NCBI RefSeq assembly: GCF_022655595.1
Contig: NZ_CP093379.1
Span: 2,802,010 to 2,866,009, forward strand
DNA from: Ignatzschineria rhizosphaerae
GTDB lineage: Bacteria > Pseudomonadota > Gammaproteobacteria > Cardiobacteriales > Wohlfahrtiimonadaceae
Direction of reading: 5' to 3'
Length of the DNA stretch: 64,000 nt
Position numbers and translations under genes: made by a program. Below, piece after piece: positions 45,649 through 55,529 of this stretch. The notes below the pieces were generated by a model that saw only the letters and a list, made by a program, of their open reading frames with translations, was not told the origin of the DNA and did no database searches. How positions within the stretch are numbered: position 1 is the stretch's first letter; each line of letters begins with the position of its first letter.

Positions 45649-47460
45649 ATGCTGACATTATTTACTGAACCATTGATAAATGGCATCACCAACGTACAAC
45701 TCTATGCGTTGGTGATTTTATTATGTAGTTTTATTGCCTTTATGATTGGCAAATGGCGCTTTGATGTTGTGGCATTAGGGGCGCTAATGGCAATGGTTTT
45801 AGTTGGCGTTGTCCCTATTGCTGATGCATTTTCTGGGTTTAGCCATCGCGCGGTGATTACTGTTGCGGCAATTTTAGTATTGAGTAATGCTTTAGGGAAT
45901 ACTGGTGTGACATACCATTTGTCGCAACATCTGAGCCGTTTTTCGGATAGACCGATTTTACTCGTCTTAACACTAACAGGGCTTGTTGCTTTTTTCTCAG
46001 CATTTATGAATGATGTGGGTGCGTTAGCACTTATTATGCCGGTAGCGCTTCAAGTGTCTCAGCGTTATAATGTTCCGATCTCCCGATTATTGATGCCAAT
46101 GGCATTTGCTTCTTTGTTAGGGGGAACCGCAACCTTGATTGGAACGCCGCCAAACATGATCATTGCTCAGTACCGAGAAACAGCCGATCCTTCCCTTGGC
46201 GCTTTTGCGATGTTTGATTTCTTACCAACGGGAATCGTAGTAGTTGTTGTGGGGCTTTTATATATCTCTTTTATTGGTTGGCGCTTAATTCCCGTTCGAG
46301 ATACCGAAGGGAATAATCGTTTGTTTGAAACAGATGACTATCTGCTTGAAGCAAAAATCTTAGCAAATAATAAATTTATTGGTAAAACCATTGGAGAGCT
46401 AGAAAAGGTGACGGAAGATCATGTGAATATCGTCACTTTACTGCGAGGCGCTCGGCGTTTACTCTCTCCTAGTAAGGAAGAGACACTGCGAGAAAATGAT
46501 ATTTTATTAATAGAAGGGCAGCCCGAGGATTTAAAACAATTAGAGTTACTTTCTGGGGTGAGTATTCGTTTTACCAAAGCAGGTAAAGAGAAAGATACCA
46601 TTGATTCTTTAGAAACTTTAGAAGTGATCGTCAATCCAGGAGCGAGAATAGCCGGACATATGCTCTCAGAGCTTCATCTACGAGAACGCTATAATATCAA
46701 TATTTTAGGCGTATCAAGACAAGGGGAGAGTATTCGCCAACGCTTTTCTCGTTTAACGCTAAAATCGGGCGATATTTTGCTGATTCAAGGGGATAAGAAA
46801 GAACTACCAGAGACGATGAACTATTTAGGGTGTCTACCTTTGGCGGAGCGAAATATTCGTTTAAAACCCTCTTCTAAAATGTGGCCTACTGTGGGAATTT
46901 TTATTCTCTCTATTTTGGCAGTTGCCTTACAAATTTTACCGCCCCATATTGCTTTCCCGCTGGCAATTTTATTGATGATACTTTTTAAGTTAATTTCACT
47001 GCGTGAGGTATATCAGAGTATTGATGGGCCTTTAGTGGTTTTATTGGGATGCTTTATTACCGTTGGTGCTGCGCTTGAGCAATCGGGAGCCACAAATATT
47101 ATCGTGACATCTATCGTGCCTCTTTTAGAAGGCTTGCCAGCTATGTTAGTATTGTCTATAGTCATGCTAATAACGATGCTAATCACAGATGTTATTAACA
47201 GTTCAGCAACAGCAGTAATTATGGCGCCAATCGCGGTGGGCGTGGCGAATATGATGGGTCATAATATTGATCCTTATTTAATGATTATTGCGATTGCTTG
47301 TTCATGTGCTTTTAATACCCCGATAGGGCATCATTCTAATACATTAGTGATGGGGCCAGGAGGCTATCAATTTGGAGATTATTGGCGGATGGGCTTTTTG
47401 TTAGATTTGCTGCTGATTGTGACAGTGGTCCCTGTAGTAATCTATGTTTGGCCATTATAA
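45649..47460 (+). CDS. SLC13-family transporter with TrkA-C domains
   Basis: This 603-residue inner-membrane permease has helices in the N-terminal 190 residues, then a cytoplasmic middle part with two TrkA-C (RCK-C) regulatory domains (about 205-380; ENDILLIEGQPEDL and SGDILLIQGDKKEL), then further helices. AFMNDVGALALIMPVA and INSSATAVIMAPIAVGVANM are the two re-entrant signature regions. It is related to E. coli YfbS and sulfate/dicarboxylate carriers; the substrate is not known. It may share a transcript with ppk1. Confidence 0.88.
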   Translation: MLTLFTEPLINGITNVQLYALVILLCSFIAFMIGKWRFDVVALGALMAMVLVGVVPIADAFSGFSHRAVITVAAILVLSNALGNTGVTYHLSQHLSRFSDRPILLVLTLTGLVAFFSAFMNDVGALALIMPVALQVSQRYNVPISRLLMPMAFASLLGGTATLIGTPPNMIIAQYRETADPSLGAFAMFDFLPTGIVVVVVGLLYISFIGWRLIPVRDTEGNNRLFETDDYLLEAKILANNKFIGKTIGELEKVTEDHVNIVTLLRGARRLLSPSKEETLRENDILLIEGQPEDLKQLELLSGVSIRFTKAGKEKDTIDSLETLEVIVNPGARIAGHMLSELHLRERYNINILGVSRQGESIRQRFSRLTLKSGDILLIQGDKKELPETMNYLGCLPLAERNIRLKPSSKMWPTVGIFILSILAVALQILPPHIAFPLAILLMILFKLISLREVYQSIDGPLVVLLGCFITVGAALEQSGATNIIVTSIVPLLEGLPAMLVLSIVMLITMLITDVINSSATAVIMAPIAVGVANMMGHNIDPYLMIIAIACSCAFNTPIGHHSNTLVMGPGGYQFGDYWRMGFLLDLLLIVTVVPVVIYVWPL

Positions 47461-47482
47461 AAATTGAAGAGAAGGAATCAAA

Positions 47483-48679
47483 ATGAAACTATTTAACGGC
47501 GTTCCATTAGCGCCAGATGATGCGATCTTAGGCGTAGTTGAGTCCTTTAAGCAGGATCCAAGAGAAGAAAAAGTCAATTTAAGTATTGGAATCTATTCGG
47601 ATCATGCCGGAAGAGTACCCATCTTAAAAGCGGTCAAAGCTGCCGAATCTTATCTTTTTGAACATCCAACGCCACGCGTTTATCTTCCAATGAATGGATT
47701 AGGTAGTTATATTGATTGTGTGCAAAAATTACTTTTTACAAAAGATCATGCACTCTATCAACAAAAACGTTTAGCAACAGTGCAATCCTTAGGCGGTACT
47801 GGGGCATTAAAAGTGGGCGGTGATTTTCTGCATACAGTCGTGCCAAATAGTACCGTGTATGTCTCTAATCCCACTTGGAGTAATCATATTGCGATTTTTG
47901 AAGGCGCAGGCTTTGAGGTGAAAGATTACCCTTACTTTGATGAGAAGAGTAAAGGCGTTGCTTTTGATGAGTTCTACGCATTTATGGAAAAGCTTCCAGC
48001 GCAATCTATTGTCGTGCTTCATGCTTGTTGCCATAACCCAACAGGGGCAGATCTATCGACAGCACAGTGGCAAAAGGTTGCAAAACTTTTCAAAGAACGG
48101 AATTTAATTCCCTTTTTAGATATGGCATATCAAGGATTTTCTAAAGGAATCCGTGAAGATGCCGAAGCAATTCATATCTTTGCTGAGCAAGATATCCCGG
48201 TATTTATTGCCACATCATTTTCTAAATCATTCTCTCTTTATAGTGAGAGAATTGGGGCGCTCACGGTGATTACCTCAAATGAGGAAGAGCAAGAGCGCAT
48301 CACATCACAGCTTAAAACTATGGTGCGTGCAATTTATTCATCACCGCCCTCTTACGGTGCGCAGCTCGTTCATTATGTATTAGCTGATGATAAGCTAAGA
48401 GCTGAGTGGGAAGCAGAACTTGCAGAGATGCGTGATCGTATTAAAGATATGCGCTCAAAATTTGTAAAGCTACTAAATACAAAGCAAGATAAAGTGGACT
48501 TTAGTTTCATTAATGATCAAGCAGGAATGTTTTCTTACTCAGGACTTAGCGCAGATCAAGTTGAAAAAATGAAAAAGGACTATGCTATCTATACAGTAGA
48601 TACTGGCAGAATTTGTATTGCAGCGCTCAATGACGACAATATTGAACTTGCGGCAAATGCTGTGGTTAATGTATTATAA
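47483..48679 (+). CDS. Aromatic/aspartate aminotransferase (TyrB/AspC-type)
   Basis: This 398-residue PLP enzyme of the class I aspartate aminotransferase family has VNLSIGIYSDHAGRVPIL, LGGTGALKVGGDFL, HACCHNPTGADLS and the PLP lysine in SFSKSFSLYSERIGAL. It transfers amino groups between aspartate or aromatic amino acids and 2-oxoglutarate; the exact preference is not decided. AAGGAATC precedes the ATG. Confidence 0.93.
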   Translation: MKLFNGVPLAPDDAILGVVESFKQDPREEKVNLSIGIYSDHAGRVPILKAVKAAESYLFEHPTPRVYLPMNGLGSYIDCVQKLLFTKDHALYQQKRLATVQSLGGTGALKVGGDFLHTVVPNSTVYVSNPTWSNHIAIFEGAGFEVKDYPYFDEKSKGVAFDEFYAFMEKLPAQSIVVLHACCHNPTGADLSTAQWQKVAKLFKERNLIPFLDMAYQGFSKGIREDAEAIHIFAEQDIPVFIATSFSKSFSLYSERIGALTVITSNEEEQERITSQLKTMVRAIYSSPPSYGAQLVHYVLADDKLRAEWEAELAEMRDRIKDMRSKFVKLLNTKQDKVDFSFINDQAGMFSYSGLSADQVEKMKKDYAIYTVDTGRICIAALNDDNIELAANAVVNVL

Positions 48680-48719
48680 AGCTATTTAGTTCAAAATGTT
48701 GGATATAAGGGGAAGGTTT

Positions 48720-48821
48720 ATGTCTGAAAGTGTATTTATATATAAGCTTCCGCTCTATATTATTGCTCTTCTATGTATTGTTGGTTGGGCATTATTATTT
48801 GGAGTGGTATTCTTTAGTTAA
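48720..48821 (+). CDS. Small membrane protein (33 residues)
   Basis: ATG at 48720 with AAGGGGAAGG 5 to 14 bases upstream, stop TAA at 48819-48821. The protein is MSESVFIYKLPLYI followed by a single hydrophobic helix (IALLCIVGWALLFGVVFFS). It follows the aminotransferase by 40 bp and is followed by a terminator, so it is probably the last gene of that unit. No family is recognised. The strong ribosome site and terminal position support real translation. Confidence 0.6.
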   Translation: MSESVFIYKLPLYIIALLCIVGWALLFGVVFFS

Positions 48822-48833
48822 TTTAAAGAATGA

Positions 48834-48867
48834 AAAAAGGGTGTTTTTATAGCACTCTTTTTTTATG
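48834..48867 (+). terminator. Rho-independent terminator after the 33-residue ORF
   Basis: AAGGGTG-(loop TTTTTATAG)-CACTCTT, one G-T pair, followed by TTTTT. It closes the aminotransferase/small ORF unit. Confidence 0.7.
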
Positions 48868-48963
48868 CGCTGGGAAAAATAATTTTGTAAACTTCTATAG
48901 TATTTAAGCTCTGCTAAACTCTGATATGTGGGGAATCATTTATGGGAAGAGAAGGAATCAATT

Positions 48964-49974
48964 TTGAATAATAAAGCGCAGCTTATGGAAGCATTATTTC
49001 AGCAAGTATCTGTAAAAGGGGAATACCCGCTATCGGTATTACAAAAATCTTTAGCAGTTGAGCCTAATGCCTTAATTTCAGCGATTGAAGCATTGTGTGA
49101 GATAAGCGATCTTTTTAATTATGACGCTGCTTTTCAAGTCTTAGCAACTCGCACGACATATATCCCCTTAGAAATGGGCAAAATTTTGAAAGGCTTGCCT
49201 ATAGATTTACAAGATAAGGTCACTATTTGCCGTTCATTTATTACAGAGTCGACTAATAGTGATTTAGAGAAGGTCTCTTTAGTCAATGATGACTGCGATA
49301 CTTCCAATTTGATGGCAATAGCCGTAACGGAGATGCAAAGAGGGGGAAGAGGGCGCCGAGCTAAGCAATGGGTTTCACCCCTTGCCAAGAATCTCTATTT
49401 TTCTTTTAAGTTTCATTTTCCCCAATCCGCCTTACCATATTTAAGTACTTTAAGTTTGCGTTCAGGTATTGCTCTATTGGAATCACTTCAGTTATTAGGA
49501 ATTCATCAGGCAAAAATCAAGTGGCCTAATGATATTTGGGTAGAAGGACAAAAGCTGGCAGGGATTTTAGTGGAAAGTAGCGTCAACTCTCGCGGAATTG
49601 AGGTGATTATTGGGATGGGCGTTAATAATCATCAGGATCAATCGACACAAATCGTAGGAAATCGCCCCACTAATTGCGAATCTATCTTAGGAAAAGCCTT
49701 AGATCGTCATCAATTGATTGCCCTTTTAACGCAAAAGCTCTATCAAATCTGCCTGCAAATTGTGATGGATCCTCAAGCGCTACCCAACCTTTCTGCATTA
49801 TGGGAAGCGCATAGCTGCTTTATAGGAAAAGTGATTCGCTTAATTTCAGATCAAGGAGAAGAGATAGGGCAAGAGATCGGAATTGATGAGCGAGGAGCTT
49901 TGTTGATTCAATATGCCGATGGTAGTACTAAAGCACATCTTTCAGGAGATCTCTCTTTACGAGCTTATAATTAA
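48964..49974 (+). CDS. birA: Biotin-protein ligase / biotin operon repressor BirA
   Basis: This 336-residue protein has an N-terminal winged-helix (about residues 5-60: LMEALFQQVSVKGEYPLSVL) and the catalytic domain with the ATP/biotin loop RGGRGRRAKQWVSP and KWPNDIWVEGQKLAGILVE, then a C-terminal SH3-like domain. It biotinylates carboxylase carrier proteins and can repress bio genes. I chose TTG 48964 because AAGGA is 9 to 13 bases upstream; a GTG at 48928 is possible. The DNA-binding half is kept, so it may still regulate. Confidence 0.9.
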   Translation: MNNKAQLMEALFQQVSVKGEYPLSVLQKSLAVEPNALISAIEALCEISDLFNYDAAFQVLATRTTYIPLEMGKILKGLPIDLQDKVTICRSFITESTNSDLEKVSLVNDDCDTSNLMAIAVTEMQRGGRGRRAKQWVSPLAKNLYFSFKFHFPQSALPYLSTLSLRSGIALLESLQLLGIHQAKIKWPNDIWVEGQKLAGILVESSVNSRGIEVIIGMGVNNHQDQSTQIVGNRPTNCESILGKALDRHQLIALLTQKLYQICLQIVMDPQALPNLSALWEAHSCFIGKVIRLISDQGEEIGQEIGIDERGALLIQYADGSTKAHLSGDLSLRAYN

Positions 49975-50056
49975 AGGTGTAGATAGGATCTCCGCTTTTA
50001 AAAGGATACTCTTGCCGGCGAAGGGGATGCTTAAAGCTACTGATAAAGCAGTACCT

Positions 50057-50214
50057 TATAGTAAAATTGGTTTAAAATTATTGAGTCAGAATTGCCGGCG
50101 CATCGGTTATGAGAAGTACTAGAATCGTTATACCCGGCATCCTGCAAGCTAGTTTGGTTCACATATTGCACAGTTTTACTTTTAAGCAGTTTTTCTTAAA
50201 TTGAATCGACTATA
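50057..50214 (+). repeat. TATAGT-ended intergenic repeat, copy C (full)
   Basis: A 158-bp copy, 83 bp after the birA stop, with TATAGTAAAATTGGTTTAAA at the left and the inverted terminus ending ATTGAATCGACTATA. The core TGCCGG...CCGGCA hairpin pair is kept. It has the same orientation relative to the upstream gene as the other copies. Confidence 0.82.
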
Positions 50215-50228
50215 TAATTCATTAAACT

Positions 50229-50268
50229 AAAAAAAGCGCTAACAACAATCATTTGTTAGCGCTTTTTT
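50229..50268. terminator. Bidirectional terminator between birA and the PG-binding gene
   Basis: AAAAGCGCTAACAA...TTGTTAGCGCTTTT, a 14-bp or longer perfect stem with A run on one side and T run on the other, between convergent genes. Confidence 0.88.
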
Positions 50269-50288
50269 GATGAGGCTATAAGTTGGTA

Positions 50289-53200
50289 TTATCGGCAGTT
50301 CATAGAAAGAACGCGTCCATTTTTATAAAGTACACGACAACTCGAGCCATTTTTCTTGCCACTACACCAGTCTGCCGCCATAGTGATATTTCTTACCTTA
50401 CAACCCACAACGGCACCTGAATTGTTTTTAATAACTTGTAGTGAGCCATTTACGGTGCTGCTAGGTGCATTAGAGAGTATAACGCTCTCTTCTTGTAGCC
50501 CTTTTTGTAATTGAGGCGCGGTTCCTGTTTTTCTCGGTGTTGCGACGTTACTGTTGGCGCTGCTTCTACTAGCTAATCTAGCATCTAGCGCTATTTTTAG
50601 ATCCATCAAGATTGTTGCCGTAACAATATCTGAAGCAGGTTTATTTTGGCTTTTTAAGAATACATTGAGCTGTTTTTTCGAGTTATTACCAAAAATACCA
50701 TCGGGTTTAACAGGGTAACCTAATTGTTGTAGATAAGATTGTGCTTGCTTAGGAGTCCCTTTTTTAAAGGATTCTAATAGTGCATCATCAATTTGATTTC
50801 CCTTGCTAAGACCTTGTTGTGAACGATAGGCACTAATCGCTCTTTCTGTAGCAGGGCCAATTTTACCATCGACTTTATCATTTAAAATTCCAAAACCAAT
50901 AAGATAGCTTTGTGTATCTTTAATCGCTTCTTCCTCTTCGCGAGCTTTGATCACTTTATCGTAATACTCTTTAGCGATAGTAGTGCCTTGCTCTTCATCA
51001 ATTAAGATGAGATATGCCGGAATATCAAGAGCTTCATTAACATTATAACCATAACGGTTTTTCAAAATGCCTACCGCGCGGCGGGATTTAGGTCCCATTG
51101 TGCCTGTTGCCGCATCTTTCATATACCCTGTACGTTGTAAGTAGCGTTGGAATTTATTGATATTTTCAATCTCTAATTTCTCTTGAGTGCGTTTATCAAG
51201 TTTGCCTGAAGTTGGGAGTTCAAATGCTTTTTGGAAAGCTGTAATTGCTCTGGTTGAAACAGGACCTGTTAAACCATCAATAGTGCCTGTATAAAAACCA
51301 AGATAAGCGAGCTGCAGCTGAATAAGTGCAATCTCCTCTGTGCTTTTAGCGTGGGATAGGTCAAGGTCTTTCACCGATGAGCGATATTGTTCATCATTTT
51401 TATTACTATCGGCTTGAAGCTCACGATCTTCCTCAGCGCTGACAGGTGCGGTTCCATCATTAGTCACATCTTCCGGAGAATCGGTAGGGATCTCTTCCGG
51501 ATCAATAGAAGAGTCAATACTACGATTAAGGTCTGTATTAAAGAGCGTTAAAAGCAATGCCGGTGTTAAACGACCCACTTCTTCAGTATGGTTAGCTTTT
51601 TCATAGGCAATGATTGCATTACGAGTGCCAGGACCTGTGATCCCATCAATATCTCCCTCATAAAAACCATCTTGCGTTAATCGATATTGCACCATGCGGT
51701 ACATCATCTGTCTAAGGGGAGTTTGCCATCTTGGGAGAATCTCTCCGGTTTCTCGTTGTCCTAAGGCTTTTTCAAAGCGTCGGATCGCATCTCTAGTCGC
51801 AGGGCCATTAGCGCCATCAATATCGCCATCATAAAGGTTTAAAAGATGTAGAGCGACTTGCGTGAAGAAGATATCCGATCGTCTTGCATTAATAATTAAT
51901 TGATCCACTTCTGCTCGAGAGAGCGAGAAAAGTTGTATTGGTTCTTCTAATTCAGCAAGCGCTTTCAGTTTTGCGGTAAATTCTGCTTTTTTTGCTTCTT
52001 CTTCTGCTTTTTTTGCCGCAATTTCTGCTTCAATTTTTGCTTGTTCTTGGGCTTCTTTTTGCTGTTTGATCACAAGCGTTAGCGTCTCTTGTACGATGGG
52101 AGTCAATACAAAATGGTGCTGCGCTTTGGAATTTTCTTCAATTAGAGTTTCATCTTCAAGATTGCCAGTAACATCCTTATTTTGAGAGGTGTTTTCTTCA
52201 GTAATTGCTACTTCTTGTGTTGGAGCCGCTGCATTTGAAATTGAATCTATAGGCGTGATAGTGACGTCGGGCGTAATGATTGCCTCTTTAGGGAGAAAAT
52301 TAGCATTAAAGAGATGAAAGAGAACGCTAGGAGCTAAGGTTCCTGTTTCTGGTAGCCCAACCGACTTTTCAAAGCGGCGAATAGCATTTCGTGTTGCGGC
52401 ATCATTTCGCCCATGAATTGCTCTGGTATAGAACTCTAATTGATGTAATTGTTGTTGGGCTTTTGTTCGAATTAATGTTTCTAAAGGCTCTTCCCAGCGC
52501 ACATGAGGAATTCCATCGGCAGGTTGTCCTATGTCTGTTTGATAGCGCTTGATGGCATTTCTTGAGTTTGCCCCATTGATACCATCAATGACTAATGGTG
52601 GCGGAAAATAGCCAGCAATACGAAGCCATGTTTGTAAGGTTAAAGTCTTTTGAGAGCGGGGATTTTTTGTAATGTTTTGAATCTCATCTGCGGTAAAATC
52701 AAAATAGGTCATGAGAGATTCAGGTAGTGCTTTAAGCTCCGTATTTTGAGGTGTTTTATCCAAAAAATCGAGCTCAAGGAGCATTTCGTAAGGCGTCTGT
52801 TTTTGATCTTGTGGGATGATCTCAAAGAGTACCTTGTGATTGGTTGCATTAAGAATATTATTTGTGGTCAGCAACTGATTGAGCTCAACACTACTTGGTA
52901 GGCGCTCTTGCAATGTATTAATCAGCTCTAATTGTAGTGCTGCTTCTGAAAGCGTAGGATTCGCTTTTTCAATATCCGTTAGTAAAGAGGTAATGGCATC
53001 ATGCTCAAGATCGATAAACCATTCTGGGGTAATCTGGGCAATTTCAGTTAGATTATTTTTTCGCTGATAATTGAGGATATCTTCTTGAAATGCGCGTGTG
53101 AAGTTACCCTCAAGGTTATCCACAGGATAATTAAGTAAAAAGAGCCAAATTTGTGCGCGCTGAATTAATGCAGGTGTTACTCCACTTTGAATGTTTTGTG

Positions 53201-53426
53201 ATTCAAGCCACTTTACGAGCTCAGGATTATTTTTAGCATATACATAATCAATCAGCGTAAAGCCGTAAGCATCCTTAAAGTAGAGGTTCTTATCATTTTG
53301 ATATTGCACTAATGATTGTACTTCTGGATTTTGACTATCTTTTATAATATCAATAAGAGAATTAGCAGAGCCCAGTGATAGAGCGAGTATCGATGATAAG
53401 GCTACTTTAAGAATTGCTTTACGCAT
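50289..53426 (-). CDS. Large secreted protein with about nine peptidoglycan-binding repeats
   Basis: This 1045-residue protein has a signal peptide (MRKAILKVALSSILALSLGS). After an N-terminal stretch with an ankyrin-like segment (FTLIDYVYAKNNPELVKWL), the body carries repeated PG_binding_1-type units, recognised by D/GxxGxxTRxAIxxFQ-like cores: NGANSRNAIKRYQ, GRNDAATRNAIRRFE, GANGPATRDAIRRFE, GITGPGTRNAIIAYE, GLTGPVSTRAITAFQ, TMGPKSRRAVGILK, KIGPATERAISAYR and FGNNSKKQLNVFL. A helical Ala/Glu/Lys linker (about 455-495) and an acidic, low-complexity spacer (about 625-680) interrupt them. The last 50 residues hold four Cys. No catalytic domain is visible, so it may scaffold or sense cell wall. 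Family function is unknown. Confidence 0.8.
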   Translation of the reverse strand: MRKAILKVALSSILALSLGSANSLIDIIKDSQNPEVQSLVQYQNDKNLYFKDAYGFTLIDYVYAKNNPELVKWLESQNIQSGVTPALIQRAQIWLFLLNYPVDNLEGNFTRAFQEDILNYQRKNNLTEIAQITPEWFIDLEHDAITSLLTDIEKANPTLSEAALQLELINTLQERLPSSVELNQLLTTNNILNATNHKVLFEIIPQDQKQTPYEMLLELDFLDKTPQNTELKALPESLMTYFDFTADEIQNITKNPRSQKTLTLQTWLRIAGYFPPPLVIDGINGANSRNAIKRYQTDIGQPADGIPHVRWEEPLETLIRTKAQQQLHQLEFYTRAIHGRNDAATRNAIRRFEKSVGLPETGTLAPSVLFHLFNANFLPKEAIITPDVTITPIDSISNAAAPTQEVAITEENTSQNKDVTGNLEDETLIEENSKAQHHFVLTPIVQETLTLVIKQQKEAQEQAKIEAEIAAKKAEEEAKKAEFTAKLKALAELEEPIQLFSLSRAEVDQLIINARRSDIFFTQVALHLLNLYDGDIDGANGPATRDAIRRFEKALGQRETGEILPRWQTPLRQMMYRMVQYRLTQDGFYEGDIDGITGPGTRNAIIAYEKANHTEEVGRLTPALLLTLFNTDLNRSIDSSIDPEEIPTDSPEDVTNDGTAPVSAEEDRELQADSNKNDEQYRSSVKDLDLSHAKSTEEIALIQLQLAYLGFYTGTIDGLTGPVSTRAITAFQKAFELPTSGKLDKRTQEKLEIENINKFQRYLQRTGYMKDAATGTMGPKSRRAVGILKNRYGYNVNEALDIPAYLILIDEEQGTTIAKEYYDKVIKAREEEEAIKDTQSYLIGFGILNDKVDGKIGPATERAISAYRSQQGLSKGNQIDDALLESFKKGTPKQAQSYLQQLGYPVKPDGIFGNNSKKQLNVFLKSQNKPASDIVTATILMDLKIALDARLASRSSANSNVATPRKTGTAPQLQKGLQEESVILSNAPSSTVNGSLQVIKNNSGAVVGCKVRNITMAADWCSGKKNGSSCRVLYKNGRVLSMNCR

Positions 53427-53432
53427 AATTAT

Positions 53433-55346
53433 TTAATCCTTTTGGCTGTTTTTAACAGGTAATCTACCTTTTCTTAAATGAACTAAGATGAGAGATGTTG
53501 CTGCCGGGGTCACGCCCTGAATTCTTGAAGCTTGGCCTAAAGTTTCAGGTTGTGCTTGGTTTAAGCGTTCTTGAATCTCAATTGAAAGACCTTCTACGAG
53601 GCTATAGTCGATATTGGCAGGAAGCGGTGCATTTTCAAATTTTTGATTACGCTTAATATCTTCCACACTACGATTAATATACCCTTCATATTTGGTATGA
53701 ATTTCAATTTTTTGTAGTACTTCAGGTGAGAATTCATCTAAATTAGGGCCATTCTCATCATGAAGCGCTAATAAGGTTTCAAGAGAGATTTCTGGGCGTT
53801 TAAGAAGATGAAGAGCGCGAATATTTTGTTTTAATTCAACCTTATTCTCTTCTTGAACTTTTTTACCTGCAGGTGATTCCACACGGATCATCCAATCTTT
53901 AAATTGCTGCTCAGCTTTGATGATGGCTTCTTGCTTTTCAAGGAATTTTTCCCAGCGATAATCATCAATAAGTCCAAGCTCACGGCCAATAGGAGTTAAT
54001 CTCTCATCAGCGTTATCTTCTCGTAAAATAAGACGATGTTCTGCGCGCGAGGTAAACATACGATAAGGTTCACGGACGCCAAGATTGATTAAATCATCAA
54101 TCATAACGCCGGTATATGCTTCATGACGTTTAGGGTACCATGCATCTTTTTCAAGATAACGGCGAGCTGCGTTAAGACCCGCTAATAGTCCTTGTGCACC
54201 AGCTTCTTCATAGCCTGTAGTACCATTGATTTGTCCTGCAAAGTAGAGGTTCTCAATCGCTTTAGTCTCTAAAGTGAATTTGAGATTACGAGGATCGAAG
54301 AAGTCATACTCAATGGCATAACCTGGGCGTGTAATATGGGCATTTTCCATACCCGGAATACTACGAACTAGTTTAATTTGGATATCAAATGGTAAGCTCG
54401 TTGAGATGCCATTAGGATAATATTCATGCGTATCTAAACCTTCAGGCTCTAAAAATACGTGATGCTGATCTTTATCTGCAAACTTCATGATCTTATCTTC
54501 AACAGAAGGACAATATCGAGGACCTAAACCCTCAATAGTCTTATTGTCAGCATACATCGGGGAGCGATCTAAACCACTACGAATAATATCGTGAGTTGCC
54601 TCATTGGTGTAAGTTGTCCAGCAAGAGATTTGGTGTGGATGTTCATTACGATCTCCTAAATATGAGAAAACCGGCGTTGGCGAATCTCCAGGTTGCTCTG
54701 ACATATTGCTAAAGTCGATGCTTTTTCCATCAATTCTAGGCGGTGTTCCTGTTTTTAGGCGTCCTTTTCCAAGATTAAGCTCAGCAAGTTTATGAGAAAG
54801 CGGAATAGAAGCTGTATCTCCCATTCTGCCACCGCTATAGTTTTGCATGCCAATATGGATTAATCCCGATAAGAAAGTACCTGCGGTAAGGATCACTGTT
54901 TCTCCATGGAAACGGATTCCTGTTTGGGTAATCACGCCTGTGACTTTGTCTCCTTGGAGAATGAGATCATCAGCGGCTTGTTGGAAGAGATAAAGATTAG
55001 GCTGATTCTCTAAAATTTTGCGCATCGCGGTTTTATAGAGTGTTCTGTCTGTTTGCGCTCTTGTTGAGCGTACCGCGGGGCCTTTAGATGCATTTAATAT
55101 TCTAAATTGAATGCCTGCAAGGTCGGTAACGTGTGCCATAGCGCCGCCCATCGCATCAATCTCTTTGACGATCTGCCCCTTACCGATTCCGCCAATTGCA
55201 GGATTACAGCTTAGTTGCCCAAGTGTTTCGATATTGTGTGTTAAAAGAAGCGTAGGAACGCCAAGACGAGCAGACGCTAATGCGGCTTCAGTGCCAGCGT
55301 GTCCGCCACCAATTACAATAACGCCAAAATGTTGTGGATAATCCAT
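53433..55346 (-). CDS. mnmG: tRNA uridine 5-carboxymethylaminomethyl modification enzyme MnmG
   Basis: This 637-residue FAD enzyme (GidA) makes cmnm5U34 of tRNA with MnmE. The FAD loop [19 protein letters not shown] is at residues 11-29, [17 protein letters not shown] and CPSVEDKI are further signatures, and the C-terminal [16 protein letters not shown] ends the family. It usually sits next to rsmG and oriC; here it is 20 kb away, flanked by the PG-binding protein. Confidence 0.97.
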   Translation of the reverse strand: MDYPQHFGVIVIGGGHAGTEAALASARLGVPTLLLTHNIETLGQLSCNPAIGGIGKGQIVKEIDAMGGAMAHVTDLAGIQFRILNASKGPAVRSTRAQTDRTLYKTAMRKILENQPNLYLFQQAADDLILQGDKVTGVITQTGIRFHGETVILTAGTFLSGLIHIGMQNYSGGRMGDTASIPLSHKLAELNLGKGRLKTGTPPRIDGKSIDFSNMSEQPGDSPTPVFSYLGDRNEHPHQISCWTTYTNEATHDIIRSGLDRSPMYADNKTIEGLGPRYCPSVEDKIMKFADKDQHHVFLEPEGLDTHEYYPNGISTSLPFDIQIKLVRSIPGMENAHITRPGYAIEYDFFDPRNLKFTLETKAIENLYFAGQINGTTGYEEAGAQGLLAGLNAARRYLEKDAWYPKRHEAYTGVMIDDLINLGVREPYRMFTSRAEHRLILREDNADERLTPIGRELGLIDDYRWEKFLEKQEAIIKAEQQFKDWMIRVESPAGKKVQEENKVELKQNIRALHLLKRPEISLETLLALHDENGPNLDEFSPEVLQKIEIHTKYEGYINRSVEDIKRNQKFENAPLPANIDYSLVEGLSIEIQERLNQAQPETLGQASRIQGVTPAATSLILVHLRKGRLPVKNSQKD

Positions 55347-55471
55347 AGAAGTAAAGCTACTTAGTAATAATGAAAAGGAAATGAGATGTTCTTATAAGAA
55401 CATTTTATGAACAATTCGTGAAGATGAAATCTATTTTTCTAACGAATATAATTCGACAATTATAAACTAAA

Positions 55472-55500
55472 AAAGGGATCTAACCAATGGAGATCCCTTT
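55472..55500 (-). terminator. Rho-independent terminator downstream of the IalB-like gene
   Basis: Minus strand AAAGGGATCT-(9 nt)-AGATCCCTTT with further Ts (TTTTTTAG), 30 bp after the IalB-like stop. The 10-bp stem is perfect. Confidence 0.82.
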
Positions 55501-55529
55501 GAAAGAATGTCTCTTTTTGTAAAGAAAAC

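Noticed and set aside
53116-55341. TTATCCACA (consensus DnaA box) at 53116-53124 and, inverted, at 55333-55341 beside the mnmG start
   Set aside because: Only two single boxes 2 kb apart, both inside coding sequence (the PG-binding gene and the first codons of mnmG). An origin needs a cluster plus an AT-rich unwinding stretch; none is seen.
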